A DNA stretch of 24,498 bases from Firmicutes bacterium UBA4874. Its GTDB lineage: Bacteria > Bacillota > Clostridia > Caldicoprobacterales > DTU083. The notes under the pieces were generated by a model that made no database searches, was not told the DNA's origin, and worked only from the letters and a program-made list of their open reading frames with translations. The position numbers and the translations under genes were made by a program. Below are positions 7,278-14,752 of the stretch, piece after piece; the first letter of the stretch is position 1; every line of letters starts with the position of its first letter. The stretch spans positions 10,107 to 34,604 of the forward strand of contig DHDO01000040.1 of the NCBI GenBank assembly GCA_002399435.1. The letters are read 5' to 3'.

Positions 7278-8810
7278 ATGGAGATCTGGGGAAACCGGAA
7301 ATGGAGATATCTGTTTATTGGCCTGTTGACTGCGTTTTGTCTGCTCGCCGGGCTGTTTTTTACCGACGCGCTGGGGTGGAAAAGCCGGCTGGAGGCAAAT
7401 TCGGTGCTTGCCAAGGCATCCCGGGATCTGAGTCAATATGAGATATCGGCTGTCTTCGATCCGGCACGGAAAACTCTTGCGTGCAGGCAGAAGGTAGAAT
7501 ATCGGAACCGTTCCGGACAGGAGCTGACACGGCTTTATTTTCATCTTTATCCCAATGCTTACCGCAGTGAGGAAAAACCCGTGTTTGAGGAAAGGGACAT
7601 GATGCGCGCTTATCCTAACGGCTTTTCTCCCGGATCCCTGGATATGGATACCATTCGGATCAATGGAAAGGAAGCGGATTTTACCATCGGCGGATACAGT
7701 GAGGATCTGTTGATGCTGATTCTGAAAAGAAGTCTGAAGCCGGGGGAGGCCCTATCCATTGAGATGCACTACCAGGTCTGGATGCCGAACTGTTTCGGGC
7801 GATTTGGCTATGGGGATCATACCTATAAGGCAGCAAACTGGTACCCCATTGCCTGCGTTCATGATAAAAACGGATGGAACCTTGACCGGTATTATGCCAT
7901 AGGGGATCCCTTTTACAGCGATACGGCCAATTATGAAGTTGCCATAAAAGCGCCATCGGACTATGTTCTTGCTGCCACCGGCGAGTGCAAAAAGAAAGAC
8001 GGGAGAGACGGAAATACGGTCTGGCAGTTTCATGCGCCGGCTGTCCGGGACTTTGCGTGGATTGCCAGCAAGGACTTTCAGACGGCATCCCGCAGGGTGG
8101 GCCCTGCCACTGTGACTTCTTATTACTACACGGAGGAAACCGGGGAAAGGGCTCTGGATTATGCGGCGTCTGCCATGAAATTCTATAATCAATCCTTTGG
8201 GAAATACCCTTATCGCCATTTTTCCGTAGTGGAGGCTGACTTTTTTATCGGCGGGATGGAATATCCGAATCTGATTATGATGGATCACAGTTTGTATGCT
8301 CCGGGAGAAACGGATTCCCTGGAGCTGGTTACCGCTCATGAAACCGCTCACCAGTGGTGGTACGGCCTGGTGGGGAATAATGAGGTCCGGGATGCCTGGA
8401 TGGATGAGGGGCTGACGGAGTATTCCACCGTGCTGTATTATGGAAACCGCTATGGGGCAAATCAGGAAAAAAAGGTTTATCACAGCACAATGGGGGAAGG
8501 GAAGTACAGCTATCTTCCCTATTACATAAAATCAGCGAAGGTGGATGAGACCATTCACCGCCCTTCCTATGAGTTTTCCGATGGGACGCTTTATGACCTG
8601 CTGGTATATGGCAAAGGGGCGATGATGTTTCATGATATTCAAAGGAAGATGGGAAGGGCGACCTTTCTTCAGACGCTTCAGGAATACTGCAGGAAGTATC
8701 AATTCCGTAACGTGGATAAGGAAGATATGATCCATACGTTTCGTCAGGTAACGGGCCGAGACTGGGAAAGGAATTTCAACAAATGGCTCTATGATGAAGA
8801 GCATGAATAA
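7278..8810 (+). CDS. Membrane-anchored M1-family metallopeptidase
   Basis: This is a zinc aminopeptidase-type enzyme held on the outside of the membrane by one N-terminal segment (about residues 10-30). After a beta-rich N-terminal domain comes the gluzincin core: HETAH (His354, Glu355, His358) and, 18 residues later, the third ligand Glu377 in WMDEG. The motif GGMEYPN (325-331) corresponds to the substrate-binding GAMEN motif of M1 peptidases. At 510 aa it ends soon after the catalytic domain and lacks the long C-terminal domain of classical M1 enzymes. Substrate unknown; peptides at the cell surface are likely. The ATG at 7278 has a loosely spaced GGCGGG upstream. It ends in a strong terminator, so it is monocistronic. 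Confidence 0.88.
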   Translation: MEIWGNRKWRYLFIGLLTAFCLLAGLFFTDALGWKSRLEANSVLAKASRDLSQYEISAVFDPARKTLACRQKVEYRNRSGQELTRLYFHLYPNAYRSEEKPVFEERDMMRAYPNGFSPGSLDMDTIRINGKEADFTIGGYSEDLLMLILKRSLKPGEALSIEMHYQVWMPNCFGRFGYGDHTYKAANWYPIACVHDKNGWNLDRYYAIGDPFYSDTANYEVAIKAPSDYVLAATGECKKKDGRDGNTVWQFHAPAVRDFAWIASKDFQTASRRVGPATVTSYYYTEETGERALDYAASAMKFYNQSFGKYPYRHFSVVEADFFIGGMEYPNLIMMDHSLYAPGETDSLELVTAHETAHQWWYGLVGNNEVRDAWMDEGLTEYSTVLYYGNRYGANQEKKVYHSTMGEGKYSYLPYYIKSAKVDETIHRPSYEFSDGTLYDLLVYGKGAMMFHDIQRKMGRATFLQTLQEYCRKYQFRNVDKEDMIHTFRQVTGRDWERNFNKWLYDEEHE

Positions 8811-8874
8811 TCTTTCAGAAACGGATTCCGGCAAAGTCCTGTTGCCGGTACCAGGCATACCTGTCAGGATACCC

Positions 8875-8911
8875 AAAAGCCCGCAGAATATCGACACTGC
8901 GGGCTTTTTTT
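8875..8911 (+). terminator. Strong intrinsic terminator after the M1 peptidase
   Basis: AAAAGCCCGCAG (8875-8886) pairs perfectly with CTGCGGGCTTTT (8897-8908), and the T-run continues to 8912. A smaller hairpin, CCGGCAA/TTGCCGG, lies just upstream at 8828-8848. Confidence 0.95.
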
Positions 8912-8921
8912 TATAGCACAA

Positions 8922-8950
8922 TTGATTTTTTGGCATGTTGCTGATATACT
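8922..8950 (+). promoter_or_regulatory. Promoter upstream of the MA-type peptidase (distal)
   Basis: -35 TTGATT (8922-8927), 17-bp spacer, -10 TATACT (8945-8950). Confidence 0.6.
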
Positions 8951-8993
8951 GAAAAGGATCGTTAAAATCCATCAATAATCCATCATTTACCTG

Positions 8994-9022
8994 TTCGATT
9001 TTCCGGGCAGAGATGTTATAAT
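8994..9022 (+). promoter_or_regulatory. Promoter upstream of the MA-type peptidase (proximal, extended -10)
   Basis: -35 TTCGAT (8994-8999), 17-bp spacer, -10 TATAAT (9017-9022) with a TG extension (TGTTATAAT). The predicted start near 9029 is the reason I place the start codon downstream at 9061. Confidence 0.65.
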
Positions 9023-9060
9023 AAATTGTGTCTTATATCCCTGTAAAGGGGGGTATGGCT

Positions 9061-9927
9061 GTGAGGTCAAACAGAAAATGGTGGAATATCGGTTTACTGC
9101 TTGTTTTGGCAGGTGTAATGCTGCTGGTGCGGTATAAAGGCATTTTGTATACCGGTGTACACCCGGTTATGACGTATGTGGAGAGCCGGCGTATTTCCGA
9201 CGGTACGGAGGACTACAAACAGTTGGAGGATGGCCGGTTTGTGATCCACTACAAGGCGGGAGACAGGGAAGCCGCCAATCGGGTTAAAGCCATTGCAGCT
9301 GCCTGGGGATCGAAAGTGCTGGACTATTTTGGGTATCAGCCTTCGGATCCCATTGATATTATAATATTTTCCCGGGAAGATGACTTGAAAGGCGTTCTGC
9401 GGATTCCCCACGGGCAATCTGCGACTGGTGCCTATGCAGGCGGCATGATCAATCTGCTGTCTCCGGACAGCCTGCTGGGAATGAATCAGGATCCGGATTC
9501 CGTGATCAATGTTTTTGTCCATGAGCTGGCCCATTTGGCAATGGACGGGATTTGCAGGGGGAATTATCCTCTGTGGTTTACAGAGGGCAGTGCGCTTTAT
9601 ATGGAATATGCATTACTGGATTATGAGTGGGGCAGCGGATTACCCGAGGAACCGGATTATACCATGGAGGACCTGACTTACCGCTTTCATGCTTTGGATG
9701 ATCAGAAGGCCTATCGGCAGTCTTTTCTGCTGGTAAAGGGCCTGGTGGAGAAGTATGGCAAGGATTCCTATATGGAGTTCCTGCACAGGCTGGGGAGCGG
9801 ACAGGATTTTAAAAGGGCTCTCGGCGATGTTTTCGGTATCCAATCCGTGGCCGATATCAGGAACCGGAGGAGCGTGGCATCCGGGAAAGGGCTGGTGCCA
9901 TGCATGGATATAAGACATTCCGGATAA
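9061..9927 (+). CDS. Membrane-anchored peptidase MA-family metallohydrolase
   Basis: This is a predicted extracellular zinc peptidase of the gluzincin type. A single membrane segment (about residues 8-24) follows a basic N-terminus. The active site HELAH (His154, Glu155, His158) is followed by Glu175 in WFTEGSALYMEY, the expected third ligand, as in the peptidase MA domain (PF13485-like). I prefer the GTG at 9061 because AAAGGGGGG lies eight bases upstream. An ATG at 9055 and a GTG at 9028 are in frame, but the latter falls at the predicted transcription start. About 60 bp separate it from murA, so both probably share a transcript. It is the second surface metallopeptidase in a row and is distinct from the M1 protein in sequence. 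Confidence 0.8.
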   Translation: MRSNRKWWNIGLLLVLAGVMLLVRYKGILYTGVHPVMTYVESRRISDGTEDYKQLEDGRFVIHYKAGDREAANRVKAIAAAWGSKVLDYFGYQPSDPIDIIIFSREDDLKGVLRIPHGQSATGAYAGGMINLLSPDSLLGMNQDPDSVINVFVHELAHLAMDGICRGNYPLWFTEGSALYMEYALLDYEWGSGLPEEPDYTMEDLTYRFHALDDQKAYRQSFLLVKGLVEKYGKDSYMEFLHRLGSGQDFKRALGDVFGIQSVADIRNRRSVASGKGLVPCMDIRHSG

Positions 9928-9990
9928 ACTTGGAATACAAAAGAATAGTTTCAGGAGGTGAAGCCCTTTGCTGTCCGGCTGGGGCGTGTG

Positions 9991-11289
9991 TTGGAGAAAT
10001 TTCATATCATCGGTGGAAAACGGCTTACCGGCACCGTATCCATTGGAGGAGCGAAAAATGCGGCTGTAGCCATAATGCCTGCGGCTTTATTGGCGGACGG
10101 GCCTTGTGTAATAGATAATTTACCTTATATTGACGACGTTATTATACTGGCAGATATTCTTTCTGAACTGGGGGCCAGGGTAAATCTGAGCCAATCCGGC
10201 AGGGTGGTGATTGACGGAACGGCGTTAAAGCTTCATAAAGCTCCGGTTCAAATGGTAAAGTGTCTGCGCGCTTCCTATTATCTGCTGGGTGTCCTTCTTG
10301 GAAGGTTTGGAAAGGCGGAGGTACCGTTTCCCGGAGGCTGTGAAATCGGGGCGCGTCCCATTGATCAGCACATCAAGGGGCTGGAAGCTCTTGGTGCGAA
10401 GGTTGATGTTGAACATGGCGTGATCCGGGCCAAAGCAGACCGTCTCGTGGGCAATGAGATCTATATGGACGTAGTCAGCGTAGGGGCCACCATCAACATT
10501 ATGCTGGCTGCTGTAAAGGCAAAGGGACAGACCATCATTTCCAACGCGGCAAAGGAGCCTCATGTGGTGGATGTGGCCAATTTCCTCAATGCGATGGGCG
10601 GAAATGTAAAAGGCGCCGGTACGGATGTGATCCGCATCAATGGAGTGAAACAGCTGAATGGCTGTGAGTATACCATTATCCCTGATCAGATTGAAGCCGG
10701 TACGTTTATGATAGCGGCAGCGGCCACTGCGGGAGATGTGGTGGTATCCGGAGTCATTCCGAAGCATCTGGAGTCCATTTCTGCAAAGCTGTTGGAAATG
10801 GGCGAGGACGTTACGGAAGGGGACGATTTTGTCCGGGTCCGGGGGACACGCAAGCCCAGGAAGGTGAACATCAAAACGCTTCCTTATCCCGGATTTCCGA
10901 CGGATTTGCAGCAGCCCATGTCTGTACTGTGCAGCATTGCCAAAGGAACCAGCGTCATAAACGAGAGCCTGTTTGATCATCGGTTCCGTCATGTGGAGGA
11001 GCTGCGCAAAATGGGAGCAAATATCAAGGTGGAGGATCGTGTCGCCATCTTTGAAGGCGTAAAAAAGCTGACCGGGGCGCCGGTATCCGCATCCGATCTG
11101 AGAGCGGGGGCGGCATTGATCATTGCAGGCCTGGCTGCAGAAGGCGTCACCGAGGTTGATCATATCCACTATATTGACCGGGGGTATGAAAACATCGAAG
11201 GCAAGCTGAACAGTCTGGGAGCCGATATTCGGAGGCTGGCAGACGGAGAAAGCCTGTTGAAGGAAGTAAGGAAAGTCAGGACGGTTTGA
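9991..11289 (+). CDS. murA: UDP-N-acetylglucosamine 1-carboxyvinyltransferase
   Basis: MurA catalyses the first committed step of peptidoglycan synthesis, moving enolpyruvate from PEP to UDP-GlcNAc in the cytosol. The N-terminus ([24 protein letters not shown]) carries the conserved Lys-Asn pair. The catalytic cysteine that fosfomycin attacks is present in [14 protein letters not shown], so the enzyme should be fosfomycin-sensitive in principle. I chose the TTG at 9991 because family similarity begins with MEKF there and GGGG lies six bases upstream; this gives 432 aa, the normal length. A perfect AGGAGGTGA at 9953-9961 has no in-frame start at proper distance (GTG 9958 lies inside it). Bacillota often carry two MurA paralogues and I cannot tell which this is. 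Confidence 0.95.
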   Translation: MEKFHIIGGKRLTGTVSIGGAKNAAVAIMPAALLADGPCVIDNLPYIDDVIILADILSELGARVNLSQSGRVVIDGTALKLHKAPVQMVKCLRASYYLLGVLLGRFGKAEVPFPGGCEIGARPIDQHIKGLEALGAKVDVEHGVIRAKADRLVGNEIYMDVVSVGATINIMLAAVKAKGQTIISNAAKEPHVVDVANFLNAMGGNVKGAGTDVIRINGVKQLNGCEYTIIPDQIEAGTFMIAAAATAGDVVVSGVIPKHLESISAKLLEMGEDVTEGDDFVRVRGTRKPRKVNIKTLPYPGFPTDLQQPMSVLCSIAKGTSVINESLFDHRFRHVEELRKMGANIKVEDRVAIFEGVKKLTGAPVSASDLRAGAALIIAGLAAEGVTEVDHIHYIDRGYENIEGKLNSLGADIRRLADGESLLKEVRKVRTV

Positions 11290-11290
11290 A

Positions 11291-11337
11291 AGGATTGCCT
11301 TTGGAGGGATTGCCTTAGGAGGAATTGCTTTTGGAGG
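11291..11337. repeat. 15-bp tandem repeat right after the murA stop
   Basis: Three copies of AGGATTGCCTTTGG / AGGGATTGCCTTAGG / AGGAATTGCTTTTGG begin one base after the TGA stop codon. Confidence 0.8.
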
Positions 11338-11416
11338 TCGGTTTTATCCGCCGATCCAATTTGGTCAGTAAAGGGTAGTCAGCGAAAGTTAAACGAAGAG
11401 TCGAAAGGAGCACGAA

Positions 11417-11443
11417 ATGCGGATTTGTTTCTCAGTCCGGTAA
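11417..11443 (+). CDS. Candidate leader peptide MRICFSVR
   Basis: This is an eight-codon ORF preceded by AAAGGAG with a six-base spacing, closed by TAA. The peptide is MRICFSVR. It lies about 490 bp before the ABC-F start, followed by several hairpins. It may be a ribosome-stalling leader peptide; nothing in the sequence proves translation. Confidence 0.4.
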   Translation: MRICFSVR

Positions 11444-11593
11444 CGGAATCGGTAAAAAGTTCATACAGACTTGTTTTGTATGTTTGCCAAAAACTGAGGG
11501 ACCTTTTTCCGCTTGAAAAAGCAGGATGGCTCTGATCTGATTTTTTTCTCAGATTTGGTTTCCTGCCATTTTATCTGGATCTTCTCTTTCCTG

Positions 11594-11669
11594 CATGATG
11601 GAAAATCAATTGGAATGCCATGATGGAAAATTATTGTAATGTCATGACCAGGAAATCAATTGTAATGCG
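11594..11669. repeat. 25-bp tandem repeat
   Basis: Three copies of a unit like CATGATGGAAAATCAATTGG plus AATGC lie in tandem, the third diverged (CATGACCAGGAAATCAATTG). They sit in the leader between murA and the ABC-F gene. Confidence 0.75.
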
Positions 11670-11732
11670 GGGACAGTAATCATAATACATCATACGGTGT
11701 ATTTAGATTCTGCATGATGAAAGACGAAGAGA

Positions 11733-11769
11733 CTGCAGTGGGATTTTGTTTCTCAGCAGCCTTTTTTTT
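11733..11769 (+). terminator. Terminator in the ABC-F leader
   Basis: CTGC + TGGGA (11733-11743, with AG bulged) pairs with TCTCAGCAG (11751-11759), followed by CC and eight T residues. It lies 160 bp before the ABC-F start on the same strand, so it would stop transcripts before they reach the gene unless antiterminated. Confidence 0.65.
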
Positions 11770-11928
11770 ATACCCGGAAAGACTGGCTTTGGATTGGGCC
11801 AAAAGCGCGTGATTCTCAAGCCGGACGGTATAAAACGTTGAGAAAGTTCTGTTGAAACAATGAACACGGATACCTGGCGGCTCATTGCCGCATTTCCGTA
11901 AATCCATTGAGCAAAGGAGAGGATCGGA

Positions 11929-13701
11929 TTGCTGCTGCAGTGTCATAATATCAAAAAAGAATTTGGAACCCATGAAGTGCTGAAATCGGTCAGTCTGGAT
12001 TTGGAGGAAGGGGAGCATGTGGGTCTTGTAGGGAAAAACGGGGCAGGCAAGACCACTCTTGCCAATATCCTGTATGGGGAATGTAAGCCGGATGGAGGAG
12101 AGATCATCCGGCACCGTAAAGATATTCGGATGGGATATCTGCGCCAGTCTGTTTATTATACCTCGGATATTCTGCATGGCTTTCATTCCGGTCAGGAAGA
12201 CCCTGTGCAGATGCAGGAATTCCTTCATATTGCCGGTGAGCTGGGCACAGAAAAGGTATCCCGATGGGAGGAAGAGCGGTTCGCCAATCTGAGCGGCGGG
12301 GAAAGAACCAAGCTTGCGCTGGCACAGATATGGTCAGCTCAGCCTGATCTGCTGATCCTGGATGAGCCCACCAACCACCTGGATTTTCAGGGGGTGGAAT
12401 GGCTGGTGGGCGAGCTGACGGGGTACCCGGGCACGATATTGGTCATTTCCCATGACCGCTATTTTCTGGATCGGACGGTAAACCGCATTCTGGAGGTGGA
12501 AGACGGCGCTCTTTGTGAATATCATGGAAACTATTCATTTTACAGGGAAGAGAAGCGTAAGCGATATGAAGATCAGCTGCATGCCTATGAGGTGCAGGAG
12601 AAGCGGAAGGAAAAGCTGGATTCGGAAATCCGGCAGTTGAGACAATGGTTTGACAAGGCTCACAGGGATTCCACAAAAAAGGGGGCAAAAAGCGGCAATA
12701 AATTTGGTACAAAGGAGTTTTTCCGGGCCAAGGCAAAGAAGATGGACCGGCAGGTAAAGTCCAGGACAAAGCGGCTGGAGAAACTGAGAACGGAAGGCAT
12801 CTCAAAACCGAAGGGGGAGTTTCAGGTTTCCTTTGCCCTGAACGGTTCGGAAAAGCATGGAAAAAGGGTGATGGAGGCATCCAATATTCAAAAAAGATTT
12901 GGAAACCGGGTGCTGTTTCGGGAAAGCAGCTTTACTGTGCTGCGTGGTGAGAAAGTGGGGCTGTTCGGCCCCAATGGGTGCGGCAAAACGACACTGGTAA
13001 AGGCCATTATCGGACAGGAGCCCATAGAGGGAACCCTGTTTGTCTCTCCTTCTGTTTCCATCGGTTACATGAGCCAGGACGTTCTGGATCTGGAGAACTC
13101 AAAGACCGCCATGGATTTGTTTCCTGCGCCAAACCGCAGGGAGCAGGGGAAAATACGTACCATGCTGTCCAATCTGGGCTTTGATGAAGGGATGCTGAGG
13201 GAACCGCTGAAGAGTCTGAGCCTGGGGGAGCGAACCAGGCTGAAACTGGCAGCGCTGGTCCTGGGGAAAGATGATCTTCTGATATTGGATGAACCGACCA
13301 ACCATCTGGATCTACATGCGAGGGAGCAGCTGGAGGAGACACTGGATCAGTATGAAGGTACGATTCTGCTCATTACCCATGACCGATATATGCTGGATAA
13401 GGTCTGTGACAAGCTGCTGGTGTTTGAAGACGGTCGCATTCGGCGGGTGGAGTATGGAGTGGAGGAATATCTGAAAAGGACGGGGAGTTCCGGATTCCAT
13501 CAAAAGGAACAGAAGGCCAAAAAGCAAAATCGGCCCGGGAAACGGGTCGAATCAATACGTTCTTCGGACGAAGAAAGAATGCTCCTGGAAAACCGGATCA
13601 CTGCCGTGCTGGGAAAGCTCAGTGCGGAAAAGTCCGGTACACCGGAATATCAGGCTTTGGATGCGGAATTCAGGGAATTGATCGCGATGAGAAAATCCTG
13701 A
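11929..13701 (+). CDS. ABC-F ATPase, ribosome-protection type
   Basis: This cytosolic protein has two ATP-binding domains in one chain and no membrane segments, typical of ABC-F factors that enter the ribosomal E site. Domain 1 has GKNGAGKTT, LSGGERTKL and LLILDEPTNHLD. Domain 2 has GPNGCGKTT, LSLGERTRL and the same Walker B. The linker (about residues 205-300) is long and basic, with RQWFDKAHRDSTKKGAKSG and RAKAKKMDRQVKSR segments like those of the Vga/Lsa/VmlR resistance group, which dislodge lincosamides, streptogramins A and pleuromutilins. A charged C-terminal tail follows domain 2. Start: TTG with AAAGGAG nine bases upstream. Its long leader with a terminator fits drug-induced attenuation. 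Resistance is inferred; a housekeeping translation factor is the alternative. Confidence 0.88.
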   Translation: MLLQCHNIKKEFGTHEVLKSVSLDLEEGEHVGLVGKNGAGKTTLANILYGECKPDGGEIIRHRKDIRMGYLRQSVYYTSDILHGFHSGQEDPVQMQEFLHIAGELGTEKVSRWEEERFANLSGGERTKLALAQIWSAQPDLLILDEPTNHLDFQGVEWLVGELTGYPGTILVISHDRYFLDRTVNRILEVEDGALCEYHGNYSFYREEKRKRYEDQLHAYEVQEKRKEKLDSEIRQLRQWFDKAHRDSTKKGAKSGNKFGTKEFFRAKAKKMDRQVKSRTKRLEKLRTEGISKPKGEFQVSFALNGSEKHGKRVMEASNIQKRFGNRVLFRESSFTVLRGEKVGLFGPNGCGKTTLVKAIIGQEPIEGTLFVSPSVSIGYMSQDVLDLENSKTAMDLFPAPNRREQGKIRTMLSNLGFDEGMLREPLKSLSLGERTRLKLAALVLGKDDLLILDEPTNHLDLHAREQLEETLDQYEGTILLITHDRYMLDKVCDKLLVFEDGRIRRVEYGVEEYLKRTGSSGFHQKEQKAKKQNRPGKRVESIRSSDEERMLLENRITAVLGKLSAEKSGTPEYQALDAEFRELIAMRKS

Positions 13702-14412
13702 TCACAGCTGCCGGTATTGACGGGGTCCGATGTCGTATAGATTGTTCCCCCGTGCATCAATGGCGACAGTCAGGGGAAAGTTTTTCACTTCCAGCCGGTA
13801 TACGGCCTCCGGTCCCAGATCCTCAAAAGCAATTACCTGTGCCTTTTTGACGCATTGGGCAATCAGGGCGCCGGCTCCCCCGACGGCAGCCAGATAAACT
13901 GCCCCGTTCCGGACCATGGCGTCGATGACTTCCGGACTGCGCTGACCTTTGCCGATCATGATTTTCAATCCCAGATCCAGCAGCCGGGGCGTGTAACGGT
14001 CCATCCGGGAACTGGTGGTTGGACCGCAGGAACCGATGATTTTTCCCGGAGCGGCAGGACATGGCCCGGTATAATAGATTCCCTGATCCTTTATGTCAAA
14101 GGGCAGTGCAATTCCCTTGTCCAGGTATTCCGTCATCCGTTTATGGGCGGCGTCCCTGCCGGTCAGGATGCATCCCGACAGGCTTACAGCGTCTCCTGCC
14201 TTCAAAAGGGATATTTCCTCCGGAGAAGCAGGTACGGTGAGCTTCCACTCCCGTTGCATGCTTTTCTGCTGATTCTTTTGCTCTGTGCTTTTCTGTTGAT
14301 TCCTTTGCTCTGTGCTTTTCTGCTGATTCCTTTGTTCTGTGCTTTTCTGCTGATTCTTTTGCTCTGTGCTTTTCTGTTGATTCCTTTGTCCTGTGCTTTT
14401 CTGCTGTACCAT
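13702..14412 (-). CDS. fumB: Fumarate hydratase, beta subunit, with repeat extension
   Basis: This is the C-terminal-type subunit of class I Fe-S fumarase (fumarate + water to L-malate). The core (from about residue 52) is about 185 aa, the normal length, with the cluster-region motif GSCGPTTSSRMD and the conserved GKGQRSPEV and VKNFPLTVAIDARGN segments. In front is a hydrophilic extension of about 50 residues made of six NQQKSTEQR-like units (27 bp each), unknown in the family. I keep the ATG at 14412 because AGGAAGG lies seven bases before it, whereas the family-like ATG at 14259 has no ribosome binding site. The gene is last in a malic enzyme-fumarase cluster and its stop abuts that of the convergent ABC-F gene with no gap. 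I use the symbol fumB for the beta subunit, not the E. coli isozyme. Confidence 0.9.
   Translation of the reverse strand: MVQQKSTGQRNQQKSTEQKNQQKSTEQRNQQKSTEQRNQQKSTEQKNQQKSMQREWKLTVPASPEEISLLKAGDAVSLSGCILTGRDAAHKRMTEYLDKGIALPFDIKDQGIYYTGPCPAAPGKIIGSCGPTTSSRMDRYTPRLLDLGLKIMIGKGQRSPEVIDAMVRNGAVYLAAVGGAGALIAQCVKKAQVIAFEDLGPEAVYRLEVKNFPLTVAIDARGNNLYDIGPRQYRQL
14250..14410. repeat. 27-bp tandem repeat inside the fumarase beta coding sequence
   Basis: There are six copies of a 27-bp unit, in frame, encoding NQQKSTEQR/K; the first (VQQKSTGQR) and last (NQQKSMQRE) copies are degenerate. Third-position changes (CAA/CAG, AGG/AAA) distinguish the copies. Confidence 0.92.
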
Positions 14413-14503
14413 GCGCTGTCCTTCCTCACGGTTATTTTTCCTGCTGTTCCATTTTTCCGCCTATCCTTGCGCCCTGCGCCTTTCGCCGTTATTACATCTT
14501 CTT

Positions 14504-14647
14504 TTATACTGCTTTCTGTGCTATATATATTTTTTGCTTTTATCTTTTATATTGTAGCTTCAGCTTCGCTTATACTGCTTTCTGTTCTATATATATTTTT
14601 TGTTCTTATCTTTTATATTGTAGTCTCTATTGTAGCTTCCGCTTCGC
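14504..14647. repeat. Direct repeat, 66-bp and 78-bp copies
   Basis: Copy 1 (14504-14569) and copy 2 (14570-14647) both start TTATACTGCTTTCTGT and end GCTTCGC. Copy 2 has a 12-bp insertion (TCTCTATTGTAG region) that duplicates its own neighbour, and a third copy seems to begin at 14648. Confidence 0.9.
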
Positions 14648-14697
14648 TTATATACCCGCCCGCGCCGCCGGACATGCTATTGCTTACAGAAAAACCG

Positions 14698-14752
14698 CTG
14701 CAGAAGCACTACAGAAGCATTGCGCAAGCACTACAGAAGCACTGCAGAAGCA
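14698..14752. repeat. 11-bp tandem repeat ending at the fumarase alpha stop codon
   Basis: Five exact-length units lie in tandem (CTGCAGAAGCA, CTACAGAAGCA, TTGCGCAAGCA, CTACAGAAGCA, CTGCAGAAGCA). The last ends one base before the complement of the TAG stop, and the stop region (CTATAGCACC) itself looks like another unit. Confidence 0.9.

Larger units (their letters stand above)
11338..11928 (+). promoter_or_regulatory. Long structured leader upstream of the ABC-F gene
   Basis: This stretch of nearly 600 bp has no long gene. It holds a mini-ORF with a good ribosome binding site (11417-11443). Hairpins follow at 11462-11482 (CATACA/TGTATG), 11503-11521 (CTTTTTC/GAAAAAG) and 11521-11566 (GCAGGA/TCCTGC enclosing ATCTGA/TCAGAT). 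Next come a 25-bp repeat at 11594-11669 and an intrinsic terminator at 11733-11769. A weak promoter-like TTGTAA-17-TAATAC lies at 11660-11688. The word TTTCTCAG occurs three times (in the mini-ORF, the third hairpin and the terminator). Antibiotic-inducible ABC-F genes in Bacillota are known to use mini-ORF attenuators, and this leader has the needed parts. Confidence 0.5.
14413..14752. other. Repeat-filled gap between fumarase subunit genes
   Basis: A 340-bp spacer separates the alpha and beta genes, which are normally adjacent. It contains a large direct repeat (14504-14647) and an 11-bp array (14698-14752). I see no gene or clear promoter, though several TATATATA stretches could act as -10 elements. 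Confidence 0.6.

Noticed and set aside
10225..11169. 314-codon open frame on the minus strand
   Set aside because: It is antisense to murA, whose protein is unmistakable.
11860..11901. 13-codon ORF MNTDTWRLIAAFP close to the ABC-F start
   Set aside because: It has no ribosome binding site, so I do not list it as a leader peptide.
11680..12228. 182-codon minus-strand open frame
   Set aside because: It overlaps the ABC-F gene and its leader terminator in antisense and has no family similarity.
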